64,000 nucleotides of DNA, taken from positions 2,852,001-2,916,000 of the forward strand of contig NZ_CP034450.1 of the NCBI RefSeq assembly GCF_003952505.1, in the 5' to 3' direction. Shown one piece after another: positions 16,641 through 25,118 of this stretch (its first letter is position 1; each line of letters opens with the position of its first letter). This stretch comes from Mesorhizobium sp. M4B.F.Ca.ET.058.02.1.1 (GTDB lineage: Bacteria > Pseudomonadota > Alphaproteobacteria > Rhizobiales > Rhizobiaceae). Under the pieces are notes generated by a model. The model saw only the letters and a list, made by a program, of their open reading frames with translations. It was not told the DNA's origin and ran no database searches. A program made the translations under genes and the position numbers.

Positions 16641-17685
16641 CAGCGGGAACCCGGTTCTCTGCCTTGCTAAACGATGCCCGCCGCTCGCCCGAGGCGACGC
16701 GCACCGAGCGATTAAAGCCGGTCAGCCTTTCAATCACGTAGAGGGGTCGGCGTTTGACTTCGGCATGGATGCTGCCGACGTAAAGCCCGACCACGCCCGT
16801 CATGAAAAGATTGATGCCGCAGAGCAGCGACACTATCACCACGGTCGAAGTCCAGCCGGCTATGACGCCCGCCTGAAAGAGCCAGGCAAAGGTAGCGTAA
16901 GCCCCGAACAACACGGCAAGGGCTGAAATGGCCAATCCCGCCCAAAGCGCCAGACGCAGCGGTTTCTCCGAGAAGCCGATGATGCCGTGGAGCGCGAGAT
17001 GCAGCATCTTCCAGAACGGGTATTTGGTCTCGCCCAGCGTGCGCGCCGGTCGCTCGAAGGGGACCGCCGCCTGTTTGAAGCCCATCCAGCCGAACATGCC
17101 CCTGACGAAGCGGTCGTGCTCCGGCATGCATTTGAAGGTCTCCAGCGCCTTGCGGCCGACCAGGCGGAAGTCGCCGACATCGCGCGGAATGTCGACCGGG
17201 GTCATCTTCTCCAGCAGGCGGTAGAAGAGGCTCGCTGACAAACGCTTGAACCAGGATTCACCCTGTCGTCTGGTGCGCCTTGCATAGACGATCTCGAAGC
17301 CTTCCTTCCACTTCGCCACCAAGTCGAGAACTACTTCCGGGGGATCTTGCAGATCGGCATCCATGACGATGACGGCCTCGCCCGCCGCCGCCTCCATGCC
17401 GGCCGTGATGGCGATCTGGTGTCCGAAGTTGCGGGAAAACTCGATCAGCCGGAAGCTCGGCTCGGCGGCGACCACGCGCCGAAGGTATTTCACGCTTCCG
17501 TCGAGGCTTCCATCGTCGACGAAGATGACCTCGGTCTCTGCGTCCAGTTGATCCACCAGCAGGTTAATTCTCTCGACCAGCCGGGGCAGCACCTCTTCCT
17601 CATTGTAGATCGGCAGCACTAATGAGTAGCGCGGGCACTGCACGTTCACGCGCGTCCGAATGCCCTGCATCACAGCGTCTCGCAT
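16615..17685 (-). CDS. Glycosyltransferase family 2 (GtrB/DPM1-like)
   Basis: 356 residues from the ATG at 17685; a TTG at 17721 and an ATG at 17670 are alternatives. PRYSLVLPIYNEEEVLPRLV opens the GT-A fold, AVIVMDADLQDPPEVV carries the DxD motif, and two C-terminal helices (around 255-320) anchor it in the membrane. It is the polyprenyl-phosphate glycosyltransferase type that loads a sugar on the cytoplasmic face. It is first in an operon with the methyltransferase and GtrA. GGAAC-N16-CATT occurs at 17695-17719, too weak to call. Confidence 0.85.
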   Translation of the reverse strand: MRDAVMQGIRTRVNVQCPRYSLVLPIYNEEEVLPRLVERINLLVDQLDAETEVIFVDDGSLDGSVKYLRRVVAAEPSFRLIEFSRNFGHQIAITAGMEAAAGEAVIVMDADLQDPPEVVLDLVAKWKEGFEIVYARRTRRQGESWFKRLSASLFYRLLEKMTPVDIPRDVGDFRLVGRKALETFKCMPEHDRFVRGMFGWMGFKQAAVPFERPARTLGETKYPFWKMLHLALHGIIGFSEKPLRLALWAGLAISALAVLFGAYATFAWLFQAGVIAGWTSTVVIVSLLCGINLFMTGVVGLYVGSIHAEVKRRPLYVIERLTGFNRSVRVASGERRASFSKAENRVPADVRTLRQL

Positions 17686-17721
17686 GCGGTTGAAAATGGA
17701 ACACTCGCCACAAAGTTCCAA

Positions 17722-18293
17722 AGGTCTATCAGAAATCGCTAATTTGCCGACCTTTCGGGATCAGCCAATGATTTCAACCGGCCAGCCGGCCCTCGCAGTG
17801 CTCGACCGCTCGGAAGATCGCCTCGTAAACACTGCCAATTTCCTCATGTATTTCGTGGATCGGAACGCCCTCGATAAAGGCGGCTGAGCGGGGTCTGTCC
17901 CTAGTTCAAGCCAACTAGTTTCAAAAGGCCAAGGAACGCCTGATGCGCCAAACCAGCTGAACCGTCAGCTAAACTATGGCTCAGCCGCTGTCTAAAGCTT
18001 GACCGCCGGTTCCCGTCCCCAAAGACGATCCGGCAGGATTGATCGGCGGATCAAACCTCGGCCTGCGTTCTCGCATTTCAACGTGCTTCAGCTTCGTTGG
18101 AAGGCGCAAAATACTCGTCATTCCGCTCCTAGGCCTCAGCTTGGCGCGGCTCGTCGAACCAAATATTTACGCGGTCGCAAGCGCCCTGAACACTGCGCGC
18201 CATGGAGACGTTGGAGGGTCTGAACCCGACGAGGCCGGCAATGGTTTCCCATCGACCGGCCATATGCCCTTCCCCGCGCAACCCGCTCGTTGT
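17722..18293. other. Intergenic stretch, no gene recognised
   Basis: About 570 bases upstream of the GT2 operon and downstream of the DUF3618 gene. Short open frames exist on both strands but show no domain, good ribosome site or conserved pattern. It probably holds the GT2 promoter and the end of the DUF3618 transcript. Confidence 0.4.
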
Positions 18294-19175
18294 CTATGGT
18301 TTGTCGGCCTCCGACAAGCGCTCGCGAACTGCTTCCTCGGTGTTGTCGGCTGTCGATCTCACCACCTTGCCGAGTTTGCTCATCACCGTGCCAGACGAAC
18401 CATCGGAGCTCTGTCGGGCAGCCTCCTCCTTGATTGCGCCATAAGCCTCGGCCGCAACCTCCTTCGCCTGTTCGACGCCTTGATCGAGAACCTTCTCCGC
18501 ATTGTCGCGAAGTTTCTGGCTGTAGCCGCCAAGCACCTCGTCTTCCGTATCCGTGTGTGGCAGCATTGCGCCGATAGCAGTTCCCACCACCAGGCCGACC
18601 GCGGCGACGGCCAGCGGTTCGCTCTGCAAGAGATCCTGCATCGGCCGCCCCATCCGCACCGCGCCGGACCTCACTCCAGCGGCCGTGCCTGACAGTGTGT
18701 CTCTGGCGTCGTTTGCAATACCGGAAACGGCGTCGGCTACACCGCTCGCGGTGGAAACAATTGAGTGTGTGACGCCGGAAAGTTGGGAAGTTTGTTCTGT
18801 CGTGCTCGGTCGGGAATCAGCTCCCTGGCTCCCTTGCCAATCATAGTCAGATTCGGCGTTCCGACTACCGCGCTCGCGAGCAGCCGAACTGCCAGAACCG
18901 AGAAGATCACTTAGGTCATCGGCCGATGGACCCTTACCGAACATCAGCCAGGCCAAGCCGGCACCGACCATGGTAACCGGCAGCGGGTTGTCTCGGACCT
19001 GTGTCCTGAGGTTATCGAGCATCGAGGAGAAATCGCCTCCCGCAAACGTTCCGGTGAACTCATCGATCAATTGACCCGGGGTCATCTTGTGGCGGATCGA
19101 ATCCGCCGTGTCCGTCAATTTTGCGCGCGCGATGTCAGCATCGCGTTCGAGCTCGGCTGCAGATTTGTCGTTCAT
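18294..19175 (-). CDS. DUF3618 domain membrane protein
   Basis: 293 residues from the ATG at 19175. The N-terminal ELERDADIARAKLTDTADSI helix is the DUF3618 pattern. A first membrane segment (PLPVTMVGAGLAWLMFG) and a Gly-rich second one (AVAAVGLVVGTAIGAMLPH) flank a Ser/Thr-rich linker. The start overlaps the holin-like gene (ATGA), making it third or fourth in a stress operon. Probable membrane or envelope stabiliser. Confidence 0.72.
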   Translation of the reverse strand: MNDKSAAELERDADIARAKLTDTADSIRHKMTPGQLIDEFTGTFAGGDFSSMLDNLRTQVRDNPLPVTMVGAGLAWLMFGKGPSADDLSDLLGSGSSAARERGSRNAESDYDWQGSQGADSRPSTTEQTSQLSGVTHSIVSTASGVADAVSGIANDARDTLSGTAAGVRSGAVRMGRPMQDLLQSEPLAVAAVGLVVGTAIGAMLPHTDTEDEVLGGYSQKLRDNAEKVLDQGVEQAKEVAAEAYGAIKEEAARQSSDGSSGTVMSKLGKVVRSTADNTEEAVRERLSEADKP

Positions 19176-19567
19176 CTCAACTGTTCCTTGATCACGCGCG
19201 CGTCGCGCTTGAGTTGGTCTTGAGTGCGGTCGGGAGTCAGTTCGGAAACCGTCATGCCAGCCATGCCGTTGCGCAAAAGAGTGACGCCAAGCAGGGCGAC
19301 GATGACGCCGACCAGCAGTGAAGACCATCCCGCGCCCAGCCCTGCGCTCGCCAAAGCGATCACCAGAGCCTGCAGCAGCACCAGCAAGGCGGCCAGGAGG
19401 CAGATCGCGCCTCCCAGAATCTCGACAGCGCCGGCGCCAGCCTTGCTTGCCTTCTCCGAAATTTCGGCCCGCAACAGCCTGCCCTCAGCCTGCAACAAGG
19501 TTGTCACTTGCTGCGCGAGCTCGCTGACGAGCGTGGCCAAGCTTCGGGTGTCGTGAGCGTTGCTCAT
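19172..19567 (-). CDS. Phage-holin-3-6-like membrane protein (YqjE type)
   Basis: 131 residues from the ATG at 19567. A charged amphipathic N terminus (LATLVSELAQQVTTLLQAEG) is followed by two strong membrane helices (residues 47-70 and 76-98) and a charged tail. This is the putative Actinobacteriophage holin III/DUF1469 layout, usually a chromosomal membrane protein rather than a lysis gene. It overlaps both neighbours by 4 bases. Confidence 0.75.
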   Translation of the reverse strand: MSNAHDTRSLATLVSELAQQVTTLLQAEGRLLRAEISEKASKAGAGAVEILGGAICLLAALLVLLQALVIALASAGLGAGWSSLLVGVIVALLGVTLLRNGMAGMTVSELTPDRTQDQLKRDARVIKEQLR

Positions 19568-20184
19568 GGTTTCTCCTCCAGGTTGGGACGCCAATCGTGG
19601 GCCTGCGTGGTGCGGGAGGGTTGGTCAGATTGGTCTCCGGAGCCAGCCGCAGCCGAGTGGTGCGAACGCGAGTTGGAATCGCCGGACAGTCTTCCATCCG
19701 AAGCCGTGCGGCGAGACGGCGGCGAGCTTTTGATGAAACGCCCAAGAGCCACGCCGGCCAGCACAGAACCGGCTAGCAACGCACCCGAATTTTCGCGGCC
19801 GAACGATTGGATTTCGCCAAGCACATCCTTGAACGGCCTGTCTTTCAAGGATGTGGAGAGACGTTCCAGTCCGCCAGCGGCATCGAGCGCGAACTTCGAT
19901 GCGGCCTGCTGTTTGTTATTGGCCAGATGGTCGCTCGCCGCGCGCAGCGCTCCACCAAGGGACTTCAAGTCGGCACAGATGTCGCGCTGCGCATCTTCCG
20001 CCTTCTCGTAAAGAGCCTGCTTCGCCTCCGAACCGTAGTCGCCGGCCATTCGGGTGAGTTCGTCGCGAGCGTCGTGCAATATCTCGCTGGCGCCCTGCGT
20101 TTCTTGCTTGAGCCTGTCGGTTAATTCGCCTTTGGCTGTTTCGAAATCGGCCGTCACACGGCCATGATTGTCTTCGCCCCGCAT
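19564..20184 (-). CDS. Nutrient-deprivation-induced-like membrane-associated protein
   Basis: 206 residues, ATG at 20184 with GGAGGC just upstream. A long amphipathic helical region at residues 15-125 (KQETQGASEILHDARDEL and similar) is followed by one membrane helix (SGALLAGSVLAGVALGRFI) and a disordered Ser-rich tail. Rhizobial homologues are often labelled nutrient deprivation-induced proteins. It is second in the operon that starts with the 24-residue peptide. Confidence 0.62.
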   Translation of the reverse strand: MRGEDNHGRVTADFETAKGELTDRLKQETQGASEILHDARDELTRMAGDYGSEAKQALYEKAEDAQRDICADLKSLGGALRAASDHLANNKQQAASKFALDAAGGLERLSTSLKDRPFKDVLGEIQSFGRENSGALLAGSVLAGVALGRFIKSSPPSRRTASDGRLSGDSNSRSHHSAAAGSGDQSDQPSRTTQAHDWRPNLEEKP

Positions 20185-20193
20185 GGGTGCCTC

Positions 20194-20268
20194 CTAGTGG
20201 AATCCGAGGAAGGATAGGATCGCAAGCACGACGACGATCAGGCCGATTAGATAAATGACACCGTTCAT
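20194..20268 (-). CDS. Tiny membrane protein, 24 residues
   Basis: ATG at 20268 with AGGAGG 6-11 bases upstream. MNGVIYLIGLIVVVLAIL is followed by SFLGFH, a single hydrophobic helix. It is the first gene of the 20268-18294 operon and lies between a candidate stress promoter and the next ribosome site. Such peptides are easily overlooked. Confidence 0.7.
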   Translation of the reverse strand: MNGVIYLIGLIVVVLAILSFLGFH

Positions 20269-20293
20269 GACGCATCCTCCTACATGCAATACG

Positions 20294-20318
20294 AACCTCG
20301 ACGACGGCATCATGTTCC
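20294..20318 (-). promoter_or_regulatory. Candidate EcfG-type promoter of the 20268-18294 operon
   Basis: Minus strand GGAAC, 16 bases, GGTT, 26 bases before the ATG at 20268. One mismatch from CGTT. The spacing to the start is ideal. Confidence 0.55.
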
Positions 20319-20604
20319 ACCGAGGCTCAATCTTTCTCGATCGGTAATCGTCGTTGAGAGCTGGGTAGTTGAAGGCGGGCTGGGCCCCAGAAAAATCAGT
20401 GTTGCAAGGCCTTGATCGAAAGCTGGAAGGCATCGCAAGGCGGGAAGGCAGCGTCTCGTTCAAGAATCCAGAAGAGCTGTCAGAGAAATTGTGGGGGAGC
20501 CAACTCCGGTGCGACAAACCTATAGCGATAGAAATCTTGCCGCCGCCTGGTCGACATATGCGAATGAATAGCTTGGACTGATCTCCGAGACACGAGGCCT
20601 CGCT

Positions 20605-20629
20605 GGAACATGCGTCAAAGTCGAAAGTT
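20605..20629 (+). promoter_or_regulatory. Candidate EcfG-type promoter, one mismatch
   Basis: GGAAC-N16-AGTT just before the ATG at 20637. If used, the ATG at 20610 would be inside the promoter and the 20637 or 20655 start would be correct. Confidence 0.35.
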
Positions 20630-20636
20630 CTTGCTG

Positions 20637-20963
20637 ATGGCAAATCACCCAAACATGAGCGTGCTAACCTCGATCGGCAACTTGACCTCACGTCCCGCAG
20701 CCTTCCTGGTGTTGTTGGCTTATTCCATTCTTTGGATGGTTTTCGACCGGCAAAGTTTGAATTGGCATGGGGCGGCTACCCTCGTCACCTGGGCCATGAC
20801 GCTGTTCATCCAGCGAGCAGAGCATCGCGACACACAGGCAATCCATGCGAAGCTGGCTGAAATGTTGCGATCAAATAACTCGGCTTCGAACATCACCCGA
20901 ATTGAAGATCAGGAACCTGAGGAAATCGAAAAGCATCGCGTCCGCAAACACCAGGGAGATTGA
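20637..20963 (+). CDS. Low-affinity iron permease-like membrane protein (copy 1)
   Basis: 108 residues from the ATG at 20637; other starts at 20610 and 20655. Two hydrophobic helices (AAFLVLLAYSILWMVF and AATLVTWAMTLFIQRAEHRD) match the low-affinity iron permease family, followed by a charged tail. The AEHRDTQAIHAKLAEML turn matches the NTQNRDGAAIQAKLDEL turn of the copy at 31205. A GGAAC-N16-AGTT element at 20605-20629 would place transcription start close to 20637. Iron transport is not proven for these short bacterial forms. Confidence 0.68.
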   Translation: MANHPNMSVLTSIGNLTSRPAAFLVLLAYSILWMVFDRQSLNWHGAATLVTWAMTLFIQRAEHRDTQAIHAKLAEMLRSNNSASNITRIEDQEPEEIEKHRVRKHQGD

Positions 20964-21105
20964 CGTGCGGCCTTCTGGTCTCGCGGCAGTGCTGGCAGGC
21001 GGAAAACCGCGCGGGTTCGATCGAGGGTTCGCACGCTTGCTGAAGTGTCTGAGCTATGTGGGCGTTGCGATGATCGCTATTTGGTTGGTGGCGGATCACC
21101 TTCCT

Positions 21106-21130
21106 GGAACGCTACGCCGTCCTAAGCATT
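21106..21130 (+). promoter_or_regulatory. Candidate EcfG-type promoter, one mismatch
   Basis: GGAAC-N16-CATT, 22 bases before the start of the DUF6894-like gene at 21153. Confidence 0.35.
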
Positions 21131-21152
21131 GCATGGGAACAGGAGATGTCCC

Positions 21153-21446
21153 ATGCCCACTTTCCGCTTCGAGGCGGTCCAACTCGGCAAGACCAAGATA
21201 GTCGAGGAGGAGCTCTCCAGCGCCGATCTGGCCAGCCCGAGAGCGCTGGAAATGGCTCACGCCGCCCTCGTGGCCGAGGACCCCGCCGGCGCTGCCCAAT
21301 CGGGCTCGAGCATCAAGGTCTACGATGAGGCAGGCTATCTGGTGGCGACCGTCAATTTTTCCGATGTAGTGCGTGATATTCCTGGACTGCGCTCCTCCAG
21401 CAGTAAGGCACCTGGCGAAGAGCCCGGTGTCATGCGTTCGGGTTGA
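21153..21446 (+). CDS. DUF6894-like small protein
   Basis: 97 residues, ATG at 21153 after AGGAG. It has a beta-strand start (MPTFRFEAVQL), the segment DLASPRALEMAHAALVAED, and a conserved IKVYDEAGYLVATVNFSDVV end. This resembles the rhizobial DUF6894 family of unknown function, often seen beside stress genes. The Ser-rich C terminus is probably disordered. Confidence 0.6.
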   Translation: MPTFRFEAVQLGKTKIVEEELSSADLASPRALEMAHAALVAEDPAGAAQSGSSIKVYDEAGYLVATVNFSDVVRDIPGLRSSSSKAPGEEPGVMRSG

Positions 21447-21466
21447 GCAATTCGAAGAACCAAGAG

Positions 21467-22339
21467 TCAGCGAACCCTGCTGAGCTCGCGACTGTGTTTT
21501 CTGCGCTCCATGCTGCGGGCGTTTTGACGAGCAACTCTTAGTTCGGGAAGTGTCGGCTGCCACCAGCCCCTTGAACGTTCGTGCGCTCCTGGCGGACTGC
21601 GTGCGGGCCATGTCCTGACCAGTTCGGACAGCGTGGCCGAACGCCACCTGCCCCAGATGTAGTCGGCGTTTGCGCACGCCGCGTTTGGATAGGAGGCCGT
21701 CAAATCACGCGCCTCGACGAGTTCGCCGGACACTTCGTTAAAAACGACAATGCCATATTGTTCTGTCGCAACCGGCTTACCCACAGGCGGTAAATGTTCA
21801 ACTGGCAGTGGATAGCGACGACGCCGGCGTTCGGCATTCCGCAGTCGAGCGACCTTGTCACCTTCAGAGTTTTTGGCAGCGTCTCGTCGTCGCTTCCTTT
21901 CTTCGGGTTCGGCCTGTTGGGCAGCCTTTTCGATTCTGGGCCAACGGCGTCGTAGCTCCTCAAAAGAACGGAACGGCACTCGCCAGGCCCGCAATTCCTC
22001 GTCCCAACTTGCCCAGGGAACTGTTCGCAGTTCCTCGAAAACCGTCTTCGAATACGGCGTTCGAATACGGAGGTCGTCGGACACCTCCAGGTATGGGCTT
22101 GATATTGGATCAAAGGCGAAGGCGTCGCGTCCTTTGCTGTCGCCGTGAATGGCCAGCATTGCTGCCTCTTTTGCCAGCCAACGGTCGATCCGGCCGGTGG
22201 CTGTCTTTCCGGGGACGAACCAGCTCTTGCGCTCGTCGCTCCACCTCGCTCGCGGAAAAGCCTGTCGGAACCGCTCGACGGCCATCCTGTCGAAGGGAAA
22301 GCGCGCTTCGGCACCGGGAGTTTGCGGCTCTTGTGGCAT
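21467..22339 (-). CDS. HARP-like domain conserved hypothetical protein
   Basis: 290 residues. The N-terminal part has FPFDRMAVERFRQAFPRARW and SWFVPGKTATGRIDRWL. A repeat-like copy follows, with RTPYSKTVFEELRTVPWASW and LRAWRVPFRSFEELRRRWPR. These two modules look like HARP domains (annealing-helicase-associated DNA-binding repeats). A basic linker and a C-terminal region with YIWGRWRSATLSELVRTWPA follow. No helicase part is present. Function unknown; a DNA-binding role is inferred. Confidence 0.5.
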   Translation of the reverse strand: MPQEPQTPGAEARFPFDRMAVERFRQAFPRARWSDERKSWFVPGKTATGRIDRWLAKEAAMLAIHGDSKGRDAFAFDPISSPYLEVSDDLRIRTPYSKTVFEELRTVPWASWDEELRAWRVPFRSFEELRRRWPRIEKAAQQAEPEERKRRRDAAKNSEGDKVARLRNAERRRRRYPLPVEHLPPVGKPVATEQYGIVVFNEVSGELVEARDLTASYPNAACANADYIWGRWRSATLSELVRTWPARSPPGAHERSRGWWQPTLPELRVARQNARSMERRKHSRELSRVR

Positions 22340-22647
22340 GGGACTAGCGTCCGATTTTTGACCTCATGCGGGGGACGGTTCCATGCATTGAACGCTGGCC
22401 GAGCCAGTAGGTTCACGAACTTCAAACGATCCTGCGGCACTCGAGGACAAGTGTAGCCGCACGTATGCATGCTCTGCGAAGCGCGGTGAAACCTTCCCCA
22501 CATTCGGCGGTTAACTCCGAAGCCCATGCCGAGACGCGATGAAACGGGGACAGCGCCTACGCGGCCGAGAAAACCTCGTTCTCGTCCGCTGAAAGGCGCG
22601 GACGCAGAGGTGAAACATATCGTGGGCTGAGGGAAGGAGCCGGCGGA
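22340..22647. other. Intergenic stretch, no gene recognised
   Basis: About 300 bases between the HARP-like gene and the exonuclease remnant. No start/ribosome-site combination or domain found. Scraps near the right end may be the decayed 5' part of the exonuclease gene. Confidence 0.35.
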
Positions 22648-23133
22648 ACGTCGACGCGGCCTGCCTGGCGATCCTGACGATACTCACAGCCGCTATATCG
22701 AGGCCGAGGTGGATGGGCTTGTCGTTGGCTGCCTCTATTTGCCCAACGGCAACCCAGCGCCGGGCCCAAAGTTCGACTACAAGCTTCGGTGGTTCAACCG
22801 CCTGGCCAGCTACGCGCGGCTGTTGTCGTCCCAACTGCGATCGATGCGGCGGTGCCGAGACGATGGCTAGGCGACGCCGTCTACTTTCCGGAAAGTCGGC
22901 AGGCCTACGCCAACATGCTTGAGTGCGGTTGGCTCGATGCCATCCGGCGCATCCATCCCGAGAAGGGCATCTGCACCTACTGGAACTTTTCCTTCAGGGG
23001 TGGTTTCGATAGAAGCTCAGGCCTCCGGATGGACCATCTTCTCATCAGCCCTTCGCTTTCGAAGGCTACGTGACGCCGGCGTCGATGCTGAGTTGCGCGG
23101 TGGGAAAAGCCAAGCGATCATGCACCAGCTTGG
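22648..23133 (+). pseudogene. Decayed exonuclease III (xthA) fragment, copy 1
   Basis: The first frame gives RRRGLPGDPDDTHSRYIEAE through YLPNGNPAPGPKFDYKLRWF. After a deletion that removes the GDYN catalytic segment, another frame gives VVVPTAIDAAVPRRWLGDAV and HPEKGICTYWNFSFRGGFDR up to SGLRMDHLL. Further shifts are needed to read WEKPSDHAPAW. The N-terminal 70 residues are missing. A better-preserved copy lies at 46398. Confidence 0.8.
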
Positions 23134-23221
23134 GTCCAACTCGATTGATAACGGCGGCACGCCGACAGCAAGGATGACCTAGCTTTGGCAAAGCGGCACA
23201 GACGTAGCCGCGCAGGCGGTG

Positions 23222-24739
23222 CTAGCTCAGCCCTCGGATCGCTGGTCCGTTGAGCACCGCGCCATCCGGCGCGAATTGGGAGCCGTGGCACGGACAATCC
23301 CAGCACTGCTCGGTAGAATTCCAGTGCACGATACAGCCGAGATGGCTGCAGCTTGCTGAATGCGTGTGCAGCTTGCCGTCGCGGTCGCGGCACACGGCGA
23401 GCTTGCTCAGGCCGTCGTGAATAACGCCCCCTTCCCCGGACTTGAGGTCCTCGGCCGACTTGACTTGTCCGGGCAGCAGATATTCGGCAAAGTTCTTCAC
23501 CGCCGTGAGGTTCTCGCTGAGATAGTTCGCAAAGGCCGCGGGCGGCGTCCTGTCGGGCGCATAGACGGCTTCCCAAGAATTCGAGCCCTTGACGACCAGG
23601 TCCCTGATCAACAGCCCGGCCAACGCTCCGTGCGTTATGCCCTGACCGGAATCTCCGGTGGCGACGAAGACGTTTTTGCTTCCGGGGCTCCTGCCGATGA
23701 AGCCGCAATAGTCAATCGTGTCGAGGACCTGACCAGACCATCTCGCCGTTTCACCGCCTAGATCGGGGACCAACGCCCTGATCCAGGCTTCGAGGGCGGC
23801 GAAGCGTGCATCGCCGTCATCCGCTTCGCCTGATTTGTGATCACGACCCCCGACTATGAGATAGTTGGTTTTGCCGGAGCCAGGATTGAGACGGACATAA
23901 TAGTAAGGGTCGTCCATGTCCCAGTAGAGTGCGTCCGAAAGAAGTCGCTTGGTGATCTCGAAGGCCATCGCATAGGTGCGGTAGGGCGCCATCTTGCTGT
24001 GGATCTTGACCCAGGTGTTGATCGGGGAATTCGTAGCAAACACCGCGTTGGAGGCCATGATGGCGCCTCGCTCACATTTCAGGCGAACCTGATCGCCTTC
24101 CTCGATGTCGGTGACGGCGCTGTTGGCGAATGCCCTGCCGCCACGCTTCTCGAAATCCGCCAGGATAGCGCGAAGATATTTCAGCGGGTGGAAGGTGGCT
24201 TGATTGGGATAGCGCACGACGGGCGCGGATTCATGGCCGTTGAGCGGAACCCCCTTGCTGCGCTCCACGATAGCGCCGACCTTGATCGCGGCGGCATACT
24301 CTTTGTCACATTGTTTGGCGGCTTCTTCATCATCCATCCACGCGGCCGGGAAAAGAAACCCATCCAGCCGCCGAAAATCGCAGTCGATCGCCAGGTTGCC
24401 GACAAGCTCTTCGATGCGGTCGACGGCGGCTTGCTGACTTTCCTGAAATCCGCGCGCCAGCTCTTCGCCGCGCATCTCCACCAGTGCCCCCAGGCCGTCG
24501 TCGCAGACGGGCGCCAAATGGGCGGTCGTGCGAGAGGTCATGCCGCCGAGCAAGGGGCCGCGATCCACGAGCACAACGTTGCGACCGGCCAGGACGAGCT
24601 CATAGGCGATCGAAACCCCTGCGATACCGGCGCCAACCACGGCCACGTCGCAGTGCTCGTCCTGTTGCAAGCGAGGAGCGGTAGGGAACTTGGTGTCAAG
24701 CATCCAAACGGATTTGGTCGCCTCGCCGCTGACGTTCAT
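23222..24739 (-). CDS. FAD-dependent oxidoreductase with C-terminal Rieske domain (copy 1)
   Basis: 505 residues. An FAD motif (DVAVVGAGIAGVSIAYEL, residues 31-48) and a DadA-like body ending in VATGDSGQGITHGALAGLL are followed by a Rieske domain at about 420-505. The Rieske domain has CSHLGC and CPCHGS as Cys/His ligands for a [2Fe-2S] cluster. Such fusions probably oxidise an amine or sugar amine with electron transfer through the cluster; the substrate is unknown. It lies 3 bases after a small disordered protein under a candidate stress promoter. A paralogue lies at 58575. Confidence 0.87.
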   Translation of the reverse strand: MNVSGEATKSVWMLDTKFPTAPRLQQDEHCDVAVVGAGIAGVSIAYELVLAGRNVVLVDRGPLLGGMTSRTTAHLAPVCDDGLGALVEMRGEELARGFQESQQAAVDRIEELVGNLAIDCDFRRLDGFLFPAAWMDDEEAAKQCDKEYAAAIKVGAIVERSKGVPLNGHESAPVVRYPNQATFHPLKYLRAILADFEKRGGRAFANSAVTDIEEGDQVRLKCERGAIMASNAVFATNSPINTWVKIHSKMAPYRTYAMAFEITKRLLSDALYWDMDDPYYYVRLNPGSGKTNYLIVGGRDHKSGEADDGDARFAALEAWIRALVPDLGGETARWSGQVLDTIDYCGFIGRSPGSKNVFVATGDSGQGITHGALAGLLIRDLVVKGSNSWEAVYAPDRTPPAAFANYLSENLTAVKNFAEYLLPGQVKSAEDLKSGEGGVIHDGLSKLAVCRDRDGKLHTHSASCSHLGCIVHWNSTEQCWDCPCHGSQFAPDGAVLNGPAIRGLS

Positions 24740-24742
24740 GAC

Positions 24743-25057
24743 TCACTCTTTGACGTAAGCGCCTGGTCGGCGACCTGCCTTGGGCGCCTTTGCATCTTTC
24801 GAATGTTCCGAGATGGCAGGACCGGCTCCAGACGTCTTTTCTGTTGCTGGACTCGGGGTCGCCTCTTTCCCTGGATTCTGGCGGGCGGACCGTTGGGGGC
24901 TGTCTTCCCCTTGACCGGCTGGCCTCGTCAGGCCGATCCCGCTCGGCGGCTTCTTGTTGCCCGCCGCATCTTGCGAGAAATCATCCGACGGGTCGGCGTC
25001 TTTCATTGCCGGATATTTTGTGGCACCCGTTTCGCGACGGTTTTCATCGCCTGTCAT
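24743..25057 (-). CDS. Small disordered hydrophilic protein
   Basis: 104 residues, ATG at 25057 with AGGAG upstream. The composition is Lys/Asp/Pro/Ser-rich with no hydrophobic core (SRSARQNPGKEA-like stretches). Likely an intrinsically disordered, desiccation-type protein; no family recognised. It is first in an operon with the Rieske-FAD gene. Confidence 0.5.
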   Translation of the reverse strand: MTGDENRRETGATKYPAMKDADPSDDFSQDAAGNKKPPSGIGLTRPAGQGEDSPQRSARQNPGKEATPSPATEKTSGAGPAISEHSKDAKAPKAGRRPGAYVKE

Positions 25058-25092
25058 AGCTCAGTGCTCCTGAGATGAAGATCATGAGGATC

Positions 25093-25117
25093 AACCCGCT
25101 GATCAGCGGCAAGTTCC
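25093..25117 (-). promoter_or_regulatory. Candidate EcfG-type promoter
   Basis: Minus strand GGAAC, 16 bases, GGTT, 36 bases before the ATG at 25057 and just past the Ku stop codon. It would start the small protein/Rieske-FAD transcript separately from ku. Confidence 0.5.
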
Positions 25118-25118
25118 C

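Noticed and set aside
19172..19567. Phage lysis holin
   Set aside because: The family name is holin-like, but the gene is embedded in a chromosomal stress operon with no endolysin or phage genes.
20964..21201. GTG-started 78-codon frame between the iron-permease-like and DUF6894-like genes
   Set aside because: One hydrophobic stretch but it overlaps the next gene by 49 bases and has no ribosome site.
23837..25078. 413-codon plus-strand frame antisense to the Rieske-FAD gene
   Set aside because: No domain and no ribosome site; the minus strand encodes clear FAD and Rieske motifs.
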